Shown piece after piece: positions 33,018 through 44,300 of a DNA stretch of 64,000 nucleotides. The DNA lies in assembly GCA_028386065.3 (NCBI GenBank), contig JAKUCV010007483.1:1-64000 (forward strand). Reading direction: 5' to 3'. Both the position numbers and the translations under genes were made by a program. Numbering within the stretch: the stretch's first letter is position 1; the number at the start of each line of letters is the position of its first letter. The stretch is from Turnera subulata (lineage: Eukaryota; Streptophyta; Magnoliopsida; Malpighiales; Passifloraceae). The notes under the pieces were generated by a model. The model searched no databases. It saw only the letters and a program-made list of their open reading frames with translations, and was not told the origin of the DNA.

Positions 33018-34822
33018 GTGGAGTGTGTTCCAAAGCAGGTGGAGCTTGAGCAGACCATGGTGATCCCAGCTAGAAACACAAATAGTGACTCTCAATTGAC
33101 AGAAGAAGAGTCCAATGAAGAAGAGGTTCCAACCCAAGAACCTCCACAGCAGACGGAGTCAATTTCCGTTCGAAGAACAAGACGAGAAAGTCGAAAACCA
33201 GAACGTCTTATTGAAATGGTGGCCTATGCACTTCCAGTCATTGATGATGTTCCTTCCACTTTTTTAGAAGCCATTCGAAGTTCTGAAAGTAGTAGATGGA
33301 AAGATGCTATGGAGGAGGAGATGAAATCTCTTCAGAAGAACAAGACACGGAAGTTGACACAACTACCGAAAGGAAAGAAGGCAAATGGATGCAAATGGGT
33401 ATTTGCAAAGAAAGAAGGATTTCCTGACAAGAATGATATTCGCTACAAGGCAAGATTGGTGGCTAAAGGCTACGCTCAGAGGGAATGAATTGACTATAAT
33501 GAAGTATTTTCTCCAGTTGTGAAGCATTCCTCCATTAGAATTCTGTTGGCCTTGGTGCACAGTTGAATTTGGAGCTAGCTCAACTTGATGTGAAGACAAC
33601 GTTTTTACACGGTGACTTGAAATAGGAAATCTATATGACTCAGCCAAATGGATACAAAGCTGCTGGTAAAGAGAATTGGGTGTGCAAACTAGACAAGTCG
33701 TTGTACGGATTGAAGCAATCTCCAAGGTAGTGGTACAAACAATTTGATAAGTTTATGTTGGGTCAGAAGTTCACAAGGAGCAAATACGACCATTGTGTGC
33801 ATTTGAGCAGACTTCAAGATGGGTCCTACATCTACCTACTCTTATATGTTGATGACATGCTGATAGCTGCAAAGAGCCAAGTTGAAATTGACAAGCTAAA
33901 GGCTTAGCTGAGTAAAGAGTTTGAGATGAAGGATTTGGGAGAAGCCAAAAAGATTCTCGGGATGGAGATAAGCAGGGACAGAGAGAGAGGCAAGCTTTGG
34001 CTGACACAGAAGCAGTATTTAAAGAAAGTACTACAACGTTTTGGTATGAATGAGGAATCAAAACCTGTAGGTACTCCACTTGCCCCTCATTTGAAACTTA
34101 GCAGCCAGTTATCTCCACAGACAGAAGAAGAACGAGAGTACATGGCGAAGATCCCATATGCCAATGCGGTTGGAAGCTTGATGTATGCGATGGTGTGTAC
34201 AAGACCAGATATTTCACAAGCTGTTAGTGTTGTGAGCAGATACATGCATGATCCTGGCAGAGGTCATTGGCAAGCTGTGAAATGGATTCTTCGGTATCTC
34301 AAAGATACCGTAGATGTTGGTTTAATGTTTGAGCAGGATGAATCACTTGGTCAAGGAGTGGTTGGATACTATGATTCAGACAATGCAGGAGATTTGGATA
34401 AGCGGCGATCGACAACGGGCTATTTGTTCACATTAGCAAAAGCCCCGGTTAGTTGGAAGTCCACTTTACAATCAACGGTGGCTTTGTCTACTACAGAGGC
34501 AGAGTATATGGCTATTACAAAAGCTATAAAGGAGGCGATTTGGCTTCATGGGTTGCTAAAAGACTTGGGAGTTGGTCAGAAACAACTTGTAGTATATTTT
34601 GACAGTCAGAGTGCTATTCATTTGGCAAAGAATCAAGTCTTTCATGCACGGACGAAGCATATCGATGTTCGCTATCATTTTGTGAGGGAGATTCTCGAAG
34701 AAGAAGAGATACTTCTCCAAAAAGTTTTGACTTCGGAGAATCCTGCAGATATGCTGACCAAGGTGGTGACTAGGGCCAAGTTTGAACATTGTTTAGACTT
34801 GGTCAATATCCTGCGCTTTTGA
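33018..34822 (+). pseudogene. Copia reverse transcriptase-RNase H region
   Basis: In order: the linker; WVFAKKEGFPDKND...ARLVAKGYAQRE (about 33390-33480); LDVKTTFLHGDL (about 33583); [20 protein letters not shown] with the YVDD catalytic motif (about 33848); and RNase H (GYYDSDNAGDLDKRRSTTGYL, STTEAEYMA, DSQSAIHLAKN). It ends at 34822. Stops: TGA 33486-33488, TAG 33623-33625, TAG 33728-33730 (Gln expected in the QSPRQW motif) and TAG 33905-33907 (Gln expected). There is also a frame disturbance near 33555. The reverse transcriptase is therefore not made as one protein. Confidence 0.88.
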
Positions 34823-34911
34823 GATGGTGCCAGTTGGCACAAGTTGGAAGCACTATGAAGGTTGTTCTTTGTTTGGTTGAGAAGATTAGTACTTGGTGGG
34901 ATTTGAATAGC

Positions 34912-34926
34912 AACAAGGTGGAGATT
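34912..34926 (+). other. Polypurine tract of Copia
   Basis: AACAAGGTGGAGATT immediately precedes the 3' LTR start TGTTGG. It is the usual AAGGTGGAGAT form of plant Copia elements. Confidence 0.75.
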
Positions 34927-35454
34927 TGTTGGAATAGTGTTGCTTATTCCATCCCACATCGTGGAGAAAGTGCTTGGGGGGGTTTTGTTTTGCTATAAAT
35001 AGAACTCCCCCTTGCCTTAGTAAGTCATCCCAAAAAATTAGAGTATAATTGTTTCCATACAATTGTACTAAATACTTCTCTTCTCTTAGTAAAAATTGAG
35101 CAAGCCTATTCTATAGAGGTGCTCCGGAGACGTAGTCAAAATTTTGGCCGAACTCCGTTATCAAGTTTTGAGTTCTTTTTTTTAATATTCCGCTTTTAAT
35201 TTCCGCATTTATTTAGTATCTGGCTAAGCCGCCTTTGTTCGGGTTTAGGTTGTGAATTAATACACTGTGCAAGTAAGTCCTGTCTAAGAGATTAGGTTTT
35301 AAGTGAACCTCTGTTTCTCCAATCTTTCCTGGGGATTTATCTTGGAATGATAATTCTGTCTAACGAGATTGGCTAGGCCATCTTTTCTGGGAATTATCGA
35401 ATCAGTTCAATTCACTAGTTGTTTAGTGGGGAAATTACCCGAGTTTTCCCAACA
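34927..35454 (+). repeat. 3' LTR of Copia (528 bp)
   Basis: Matches 29684-30252 apart from the 41-bp deletion and a few substitutions. Confidence 0.92.
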
Positions 35455-35554
35455 AGATAAACGTGTGGGAGGGCTCAATTTCTTGCTCTGTTTTGTTCTT
35501 CATCCGATCAAAATTAATTAAGTAGGTAGGGCCAAGAAGGTTGGATTGGAGCTC

Positions 35555-35562
35555 TATATAAA
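35555..35562 (+). promoter_or_regulatory. TATA box of the cystatin pseudogene
   Basis: TATATAAA in the same GAGCTCTATATAAAGGCATC context as 11792-11799. The Copia 3' LTR ends about 100 bp upstream. Confidence 0.6.
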
Positions 35563-36046
35563 GGCATCAACCCATACTCCTTTAGTCATAGCAACCAAAG
35601 CATTGATCAAGAGAGTAGAGTAAAATAGACAGAGCATACTACTAGTATCAGAGAGATGGCAAGCAATGGAGTTGCGGAGAAGTTCGTAGGTGGCATTGAA
35701 ACCATTTCTCCTCCTTTCCCCACTGAAATCGAGGACCTGGCTCGTTTTGCTGTGGAGACCCAGAAAGAGGTTCTTTTCTATGAGTATATTTAAGCTTTTA
35801 TTTATGTTCAGGAGGCATTTATATATAAATGCTATGATATGATTAGAAATAATATGATTTCGCAACAACACAGCTCTAACTGCAATCCTATTTTGAAGCA
35901 CCATATTGAAGCCAAATCCACTGCTTGGTAAGGCAATGAGGCATGACCTGATGCAAAAAAGCATAACCTGACTTGACTGAAAAGATCCCATCAAGGGACT
36001 TAGTCCATCTCCATGCATCTGTTTTATTGATTTGCAACATGATATT

Positions 36047-36175
36047 CATTGGTAGGAGTTTCTTCCATAGTTGTACTCTATTTGCTATTTGTGGTGGACT
36101 CTGTCATTCATTGGATGACGGTTCCCAGCCCTTGTAACTGTTATCATCAATAAAATCGTCGTCTTATAAAAAAAA
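36047..36175 (+). mobile_element. Short retroposed 3' tail in intron 1 of the pseudogene
   Basis: About 129 bp ending in ATAAAATCGTCGTC and an A-run, flanked by AACATGATATT on both sides (36036-36046 and 36176-36186). The length, tail and 11-bp TSD fit a strongly 5'-truncated LINE insertion. The flanking 35835-36035 is also absent from the first gene's intron and is unexplained. Confidence 0.7.
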
Positions 36176-37091
36176 AACATGATATTGGGTACTTTCCTTC
36201 TAAATTCACTTAACTCTTCCTTTTCCCATCAATAAAGACCCCTCCTCCACTGTAACTGCCATTGTTAGAATTTGTCAAGGGAAAACAAAAAACTAATAGA
36301 ATGTGTTGCCTGCCATGCATGTTTTCTAGGACATTTATAATTTTACCATTCTCGACCGATTTAATTGATAAATTATTACAGGAAGTGGGCTTGATGAGTT
36401 ATGTGTTTTGTTAATTCAAATTGTTCGCTAAAAGGTGTACAAAAAAAATGTTGGTGCAGTATCCCAATCTGGTGTTCAAGCAGATGATAAGCGTTGGAAA
36501 ACAGGTGGTATCTGGGACCAAATACTACGTCACCCTGGAAGCAGATGATGGGAATCATTATGAAACCCAAATCTGGTGCAGGAATGGCTTCACAAGAAGG
36601 AGGCTCTTGTATTCAAGCGCCTGCTGCTGGGGGCGTTTGGATCACTTGGTGCACCTGAGGACATTCCTGATGCGGCTACCAATCTGGAGGTCATCGAGCT
36701 TGCTCGTTTCGCTGTTAACGAGCACAACAAGCAAGAGGTCCCCTTTCTAATTGATCAATTCTTCTTAATTTTTTGTTTATTAATATAATATAGTATAATT
36801 CTTACAGTTTGTTTGGATAGATGGGAAATGAAGGGGAAGGGAGGGGAAGGGAGGAGAATGGAGGGGAATTTTTAATTTAACCTTGTTTGGGAAAGAAAGT
36901 TAATGGAGGGGAAGGAGAATCTTTTAACCTTCATTTCCCTCCATTCCCCTTAAAATGTCTCCCGCCGATTTGGTGGGGAATGGAGGGGAGGAAAATTTTA
37001 GAACTAGATGATGACTTGAAATTCCATGATTAGCCTCTTATATTTTTTAAAAAAATTTATAAATAAGGATATCTATGTAATTTGAAAATAT

Positions 37092-38765
37092 TGTTAGAAC
37101 AATAGCCCTACGCTAGAGGGGGGTGAATAGCGTTTATCGGATTAAAACGAAATAAGCAGGAAATAAATGCGGAATTAAAAAGATTGAAGGACACAAGCAA
37201 TTTATCCTGGTTCACACACACACTACTTGTGTGGCTAATCCAGCCCTTCAAGAGACTCTCTTGAAGATTCCACTATCTACGTTAAGCTTACGGGTGCTTA
37301 ACAAACCGTTTACAACCTAGGAATTCTAGTCACAAGAATCCTAAACCTGAGAGTTCAAGTCACATGAACCTCAGCACTCTTGCTTGAAGATACCTCACTT
37401 CAAGACTTCTCACACAAGAAGATATACCCTTTTCCTATGAATCTCAACAAGGGAACTAACCTCCCTTAAGGTGTATGAATATACAATTAAATCACTCAAA
37501 CAAAGAACTCTCTCAAAGAGCAGATATGAGTATACAAGTAAAGCTCTAAAAGGCAACTCTCAAATCCTCAAAAGGATGTTGGCTCAATAATAATTTTGAT
37601 GAATGTATGGAATGAATGCTTGAATGTTGAGAGTTGATTAATCTCAAATCCTCAAAAGGATATTGGCTCAATAATAATTTTGATGAATGTATGGAATGAA
37701 TGCTTGAATGTTGAGAGTTGATTAATTATTAATCAGAGCTGAAAATGCTTAATTTGTAGCTCTGAAAAGTCATGGAGCCGTTTGAAATCCACCCAAGAAA
37801 AAGCTTTAAATAAAACATAGTGGGTGCTAAAAGTTGTCAGCAATAACGGCCATAACATCGATGTTTTAATGCTCAACATCGATGTTTTGTCCAGCAAATT
37901 TGAATTTTTGGACTAACGGTAACTAAAACATCGATGTTCTAAAACACAACATCGATGTTATTTTGATTCTGTGAAAATGAGATGAAAACTGATTCTTGGA
38001 GAACATCGATGTTTAATTCACAAAATCGATATTATTTTGCTTCTGTGAAAAACGATTAAAACTGACCATTGAAGAACATCGATGTTATGAAATCCAACAT
38101 CGATGTTTTGCTTATGTAAAGGATATTTTTAAATGCAACGGTCATGAAAACATCGATGTTTGGGATGCCAACATCGATGTTATTTGCCTACTGCCAATTT
38201 TTGGAAAATTCTTTGAAGACAGGAACATCGATGTTTGGATGGCAACATCGATGTTATTTTGGCTCGGCAAAAACAAATTAAAACTGACCATTATGGAACA
38301 TCGATGTTACAAATGGGAACATCGATGTTATGACTAATTTTAAACGCAACGGTCACTAGAACATCGTTGTTTAGGATTCCAACATCGATGTTATTAGCCT
38401 ACTGCCTGTTTTGGAAATTTGTTGGAAGGTAGAACATCGATGTTTTAAAACATAACATCGATGTTATTGACACAGAAAAACAGTTTGATGTTTGAAATAT
38501 GTTTATGTGATGCATGAGCAAATTTTATCTTATTTTGAGCCAATGTCCTAGAAGAGTTGAGTGTTATACCTTGTACAATTTTTGAATCTAACTCTTCTTT
38601 CTTGGCTCTTCAATTCTTGTGCTCATTCACTTTGATCCTTTGTTCTTGAATGGTTTCTTTGACTTGAGGATTGATTTGCCTTCATTTTAATTCATTTCTT
38701 TTTGCTTCCTGAATAGTTTGTCAATATCAAAACCTATAAGAAGCAAGGAGGCATTAGTTCCAACA
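37092..38765 (+). repeat. Solo LTR (1674 bp) with paired-palindrome array
   Basis: Begins TGTTAGAAC and ends GTTCCAACA. The 5-bp duplication AATAT is at 37087-37091 and 38766-38770. It holds no coding sequence. An ~85-bp segment (AAATCCTCAAAAGGAT... to GAGAGTTGATTAAT) is repeated in tandem at about 37561-37727. The AACATCGATGTT array is at 37854-38465. Its 3' end matches 1-198, so at least two members are in the window; the LTR in LINE 1 is a more distant one. Confidence 0.88.
37854..38465. repeat. Array of nine paired AACATCGATGTT palindromes
   Basis: AACATCGATGTT is its own reverse complement. I count 16 perfect and 2 near copies, arranged as nine pairs. Within a pair the spacer is 9 bp in most cases (8 in one), so centres lie about 21 bp apart. 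Pairs are separated by roughly 40-60 bp of non-repetitive sequence. Confidence 0.9.
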
Positions 38766-39409
38766 AATATTACCTACCATTCTCCTCCCTTCCCTTTAAT
38801 GAATATATCCAAACAAATTAAAGTTAAAATTGTCCCCTCCCCACCATTCCCATCCCTTCCCTTCCCGTCCATTCCCCTCCCTTCCCTTTCCCTCTATATT
38901 TCCAAACAAACTGTTAATTATATATAAATGTTTGTTAATTACTACTAGCTAGTAAGATAAAGATTTTATTTTTTTTTTCTCAGAAAACAAATCTAGAGTT
39001 CAAGGGGGTGGTGAAGGCAAGCGAACAGGTAGTAGCTGGCTACCTGTACCGCATTGTCCTGAAAGCAGCAAAACCTGGTGATGTCAGCCGGTTTTATGAA
39101 GCCAAGGTGCTATTGCCGGCTGGGGTTCATGTCAAGGTGTTGCTAGACTTCAAGCCTCTCTTACAGACAGCCAAACAACTTGGCGCCATTTCAGGGCAAG
39201 CTGTAGACATCCCTCTCCCTCCTTTCAATGAAAAGATTATCCATTTGGCTCAATTTGCTGTTGATCAGCACAGTAAGAAAGAGGTACACATAGACACATA
39301 TATATGCACTCCTCGGGCAATCATATTGACAAACAATTGATCACATATTTGAACGTTTTGGTATAGCATACAACTCTGGTGTACAAGAGGGTGGTGAAGG
39401 CAACCATGC

Positions 39410-40584
39410 AACCTGCAGAAGGCATCGACGACATGGCGCAACATTGTGCGGTCCGACGATGTCGACAGTCAATCCGGATGCCCCTTGTTGGCTGGTTCCA
39501 ACATTCCGTTGGGAAATGGCGCACGTGCTCTTTTTTGGCTCGGCGACTGGACAGGCAAGGGTAACTTTAAATGCAAATACCCTCGACTTTTTGTTGTGTC
39601 TCTTTGTAAAACCATGTATGTGGAGGATTGTTGCAAGCTAGTAAATTCCCATCAGATGTGATTGTCTTGTTGGCACAGGCCACTGCGAGATTGGGAGGTC
39701 CTAGAGGTGGATAGTCTAAAGCAGGATATGGCATCCGTTACCATACAACCATTGACGGAAGACCGTCGTATTTGGTTTGGGGATAAATCGGTGTATACTC
39801 TGTCCAAAATGGGCGAAAATTCATAGGCATGCTGAGAACAAAGCCGTACCCTTTTTTTTTGGTTATCACTCTCCCCCTTTAAGGTAGAGTGCTGGATTTG
39901 GCTTGCACTGAATGATGGAATCCCTACAAAAGATGTCTTGTGATATCGTAGGATTATCTCCTTGGCGGAATCAATGTGTCCAATGTATGCAGTACACCTT
40001 GAATCAAAGGACCATTTACTGGTTACATGTCCAGTGGCTTGGAAAGTTTGGAATAGAGTTTGCCGTTGGTGGGGATTACAATGGGTTTCACCAGCTTCCT
40101 TGGAGGAATTACTGCTGCAATGGGCCTTCTTGACGCCTCATCAATCCAACAGAACTATGTGGGTGGTTATTGGCTACTCGGCTTTGTGGGGTATTTGGTT
40201 TGAAAGAAATAGGAGGGTGTTTGAAGGCACTGCTGTAGATTGTGACAGAATTGCAGATATGGTCCTGGTTCACGCAACTGCCTGGTTTAAGTGCATACAT
40301 CCTAATTTCCTATTTAGTGCATCATGTGTCTTATCAAATGCAGAGACCGTCATGAGTTGGAAGGTCGCCGCAGGAACTTCAATTGTCTGGCTTGTTGAAT
40401 GTTTAGGTGTGCCAAGATTGACCCACACCATTCAAAATTTTGTAATGTTCTCATGACACTCTGGTTTTCATGAGGATTGTAGGCTTGCTTATGGGCTGGC
40501 TTTATGATGTACCCTGATAACCATATATTTCTGTAACTCCTTTTATACCATGTGAATAAATAAACCTCTCGTTAGAATAAAAAA
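39410..40584 (+). mobile_element. 5'-truncated LINE inserted in exon 4 of the pseudogene
   Basis: Flanked by a 13-bp duplication AAGGCAACCATGC (39397-39409 and 40585-40597), with a 3' A-run after CTCTCGTTAGAAT. It encodes remnants of the ORF2 C-terminus (GDWTGKGNFKCKYPRLF near 39550, and LESKDHLLVTCPVAWKVWN with SPASLEELLLQW near 40000-40110). These belong to the same lineage as LINEs 1 and 2. The sharp TSD shows insertion directly into coding sequence. Confidence 0.9.
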
Positions 40585-41358
40585 AAAGGCAACCATGCGG
40601 GAATAAATTCCTGGTAGTTTGAACCATATATATCATATTATCCTGGAAGCTGCAGAATCAGCACTCCTCGGAGCCCACACCCGCTTTTATGCAGCGGATG
40701 TTCTGACAATGTTCCTCCCGCCAGGGCTTGGCGACGGTAGGGTGTTGCTCGACTTTGTCCCACTCCTAAAGGGGCAGACCAAGAAGCCTTTAGCTGGTGG
40801 GTTTGTGGATATTCCTGATGCATCCACCAACGAGGATATCATTGCCCTTGCTGTCTGGCTGTTGATGAGTACAGTAAAGAACAGGTTAAGTATTGTCCTC
40901 AATATTGTAATCATTGATTGATAAAACAAAATCAATCTAGGTGATTAATTGGAGAAATTATGAATTATTGTTGGCAGGGGAAGCATCTTGAGTTCAAGAA
41001 AGTGCTAAGCGCAAAGTCTAAAGTAGTGGCTGGCACAAACTACGTCATTAACTTGGTTGCAGGGGAAGATGGCCAGGACAGTGAGTACAAAGCTACTGTC
41101 TGGGTCAAGGAGTGGGATAATTTTAAGAGGTTGACCTCCTTTGACCGTATTCATAGTAGGTAGTGACAACGTCACCTTTGCAAAGAATATCTGGCCTTAC
41201 TGATCAAACACGCTAATAACCAGTATCAGAGTAGCGTGTCAGTTCTTACATTCAAGCAATGCAAAGCACCTATTGGGGCTCTTCCAATTTCTATGAAACT
41301 CAGGATTAGACAACGCTAAAGACGCACTGAAAGGGAACGACAGTTGAAGAGCCTTTAC

Positions 41359-44300
41359 CTATGATGCAGCTTGGACTAATATGCAGTCGGTAATCTTATA
41401 AACATCCGCGAACGCATGCTGGAATACTCTCCTATTCCTTTCTTTCCATAAGGACCAGAGAGAAGACATGCTGATGATGAACCACGTTGCGCGGTAGTTA
41501 TTGGACTGAGGGAGGGACACCCATTGGAATAGAAAACCATTCAAGCTGGCTGGGGGACACCACTCCACACTCCACCAACGGCAGATTTTACACCACACAC
41601 GCCAAGTAACAGGACAGTGAAGAAACAAATGGTCCACTGTTTTAATACACATATTGCAGTAGACGTAAAGGGAATTAGCTAGAGATATAATGCCACGGTA
41701 CCTTAGAGCTTCCTTTGTCAGAATACTGTTATTTAGCGCCAGCCATACCCAGCACTCGACCTTGAAAGGGGTAAGGTTCATCCACACGAATGGTATAGAA
41801 CGACCAGGACCAGAAAGATTGTAAATAAACTTCCTCCCGTTTTTGGCAGAGTACGCCCCGCCATTGTCGTCCACCCAGTACCAGCCATCCACCAAGTTCG
41901 ACTGGAGTGAGACTTCGGCCAAGGCAGTTTCCATGCGTCGCGCTTCTTCGGCCTCCCATTCGCACAACTCCCTTCTCCATGCATTAATCCATCGAGGTTC
42001 AGCACGAACAATTTGAAGGCAATCTCGGACAGACATATCTCGAAATAGGGAGACAGAGAACAATCGTGGAAAGTTACTTTTGAAATCGCCAACCCCTGTC
42101 CAGTTATCCAGCCAGAATCGAGTCTTTGACCCATTACCGACTCGAATGGGAACACTATCCCAGAGGCTGCATCCAGTCTGGCATTGTGGCCCTCCAGTTA
42201 GTGCAATATCCCTCCAGACCGTAGAAGCATTGGCATGTGAGAAAGTGGGGGCGAAAACTGAGTCTGAGAGCTTGCATTTCTGCTTAATAAGTTGCTTCCA
42301 TGCCTTCTCCTCCAGTTGAGAGAAACTCCACAGCCATTTGAACAGGAGGCACTGATTCATTACTGTGAGGTCCATTATGCCCATACCCCCAAGCTCCTTA
42401 GGACGATCTATATATTTCCAAGCAGTGAGACACGCCCTCCTTGAGCCGTCCAGCCCCTTCCATAAGAAATTTCTCATGATGCTAGAGAGTTTCTTAGCAA
42501 CACCCACCGGCATCTTGAAAAAAGACATGTAATAGATAGGCAAGCTGGATAACACAGACTTAATGAGTGTGACCCTTCTGCTAAGGGACAAAAACTTGCC
42601 TTTCCATGCGTTTAACTTACTACAGAATTTATCTACCACGGGCTGCCAAGCTAACAATCTCCTTGGGTTGGCACCAAGAGGAAAACCCAGGTATTTTAAT
42701 GGGAGATTTTCAACTCTGCTAAGCAGCATATGGGCGAAATTTTTAGTTTGTTGCTGCCTCAATGCGATGCCTACAATACTGCTCTTGTGGAAGTTGATGC
42801 TAAGCCCGGAAATTGCTTCAAAGACTCTGAGACATCGCTTTAGATTAAGCAGATAACATGTTTCGGCAGGTGAGAACAAAATTGTGTCGTCGGCGTATTG
42901 CAAGATTGAAACTGAAGTATTATGTACCTCCATAGGTGAAATCAGGTGTAGCTGGGCAGCTTTGGACAAGATACTAGGGAGACCTTCTGCCGCAATAGTG
43001 AATAAATAAGGGGACAGGGGGTCCCCTTGTTTCAGCCCCTTCTCGTTGACAAACTCATCTGTCAGTGAGCCATTTAGAAGCACTGATAAGGAAGAAGTAG
43101 ACAAGCATTCTGCAATCCAAGAAATCCACTTAGGACCGAAACCCATAGCCGACAAAACCTGCAATAGATAACCCCGATCAACGGAATCATAAGCTTTCTT
43201 AAAATAGAGCTTCCACAGAAGAGATTTGGACTTGTTCTTTTTTAGTGAATAGACAACCTCATTTGCAAAAAGGGCCCTGTCCATTATGTTTCTTCCTTCG
43301 ATAAAGGTTGTCTGTTGGCCACCGATCAAATATGGCATAACTATCTTTATGCGATGTGACAATAGCTTCGAGATTATTTTGTAGGTTTCGCTGACAAGGG
43401 TAATGGGTCTGAAATCATCAAGCAACTCCACCCTATCCTTCTTGGTAATTAGAGTAATATAGGATGTATTAACCCCCTTAGGAAGCCGGCCATCTTTGTG
43501 AAAATGGGACACCAACTCGAACAAATCAACTTTAATAAACTCCCAACAGTTTTTATAGAACGAGAAGTTAAAGCCGTCAGGCCCCGGGGCCTTGGAGCTA
43601 TCGTAGTCCCAAACGGCATCTTCAATTCTGCCAAGGTAAATGGTTTCTCGAGATTATCAGCAACAGAAGCCTCAAGTTGACGGAAGCAAAGGGATCCAAT
43701 GGAGGGCCTAAAAGAGCACCCCCGTGAGTACAACCCTGCAAAATATTCCTTCGTCTCTTCTTTAATTAGAATCGGGTCTGACACCAGTTGATGGTTAATC
43801 CTCAGGTGCTCAATTTTATTTTTTCGACCCCTAATACAAGCAGAGATGTGAAAAAGTCTGGTATTTCTGTCTCCTAGCCTACACCAGCTAGTGCAGGCTT
43901 TTTGTCTCCAAATAGACTCGAGTTGCTTGGATTTAATGTTTAGTTCAGCTTTCAAATCCCAAACTTTCTGCATTTTGGTAGTGGATAAATCACGAGTTTC
44001 TGCCGTCAGATCCAGCTCATCAATTTTCGATTGGATAGCGGCCAGAGAGGAGTTGACGTCGCCAAAGACGTCTTTATTCCACTTAGAGAGCAGTTTCCTC
44101 ATCAAACTCAGCTTCCTAAGAAAATTGAACTTCCCAAGGAGTGCCTGACACGCTTCATTCCACATGCCCTCTATTATTACATGAAAATTACGATGATCCC
44201 ACCAAGCAGAAAGGAATCTAAATGGCTTTTTTCCCCAACTCGGACTCTCTTGATGGAGAAGCAGTGGGTAGTGATCAGAACTCTTTTTGCTTTCGGGCGT

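Larger units (their letters stand above)
29684..35454 (+). mobile_element. Ty1/Copia retrotransposon, nearly complete, defective
   Basis: The LTRs begin TGTTGG and end CCAACA. The target duplication AGATA is at 29679-29683 and 35455-35459, and removing the element restores GGGCAAGATAAACGTGTG as in the intact locus near 11690. The gene order gag-protease-integrase-RT-RNase H identifies Copia. It inserted about 100 bp upstream of the pseudogene's TATA box. The assembly contains a 344-N gap in the protease region. Confidence 0.93.
36805..38913. mobile_element. PIF/Harbinger (Tourist-like) MITE split by a solo LTR
   Basis: Ends CAGTTTGTTTGGATAG... and ...TTTCCAAACAAACTG are inverted repeats that extend into GGGAAGGGAGGGG / CCCCTCCCTTCCC. 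They are flanked by TTA (36802-36804 and 38914-38916), the 3-bp TSD typical of Harbinger elements. Without the nested LTR its length is about 430 bp. It lies in intron 2 of the pseudogene and is absent from the intact gene (compare 12761-12800). Confidence 0.8.
35656..41163 (+). pseudogene. Multicystatin pseudogene (duplicate of 11893-13842)
   Basis: Exon counterparts: 35656-35769, 36460-36737, 38984-39283, 39367-40884 (interrupted) and 40978-41163. Exon 1 is intact (MASNGVAEKFVGG). Exon 2 is one base shorter (278 against 279); a G is lost at about 36574 in CAAATCTGG(G)TGCAGG, giving a frameshift. Exon 3 is intact, with QVVAG and LAQFAV. Exon 4 is split by a LINE fragment at 39410-40584; after it, GAACAA has become GAATAA (stop) and GTCTTTGCT has lost a base. 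Exon 5 keeps QVVAG-type KVVAG and VKEW, but ends prematurely at 41163 where LINE 2 sequence begins. Introns 1 and 2 have also gained insertions. A spliced product could at most yield the first domain and part of the second. Confidence 0.92.

Noticed and set aside
37854..38465. CRISPR-like array of regularly repeated palindromes
   Set aside because: The DNA is a plant nuclear LTR, the repeat is 12 bp, the spacing alternates and there are no cas genes.
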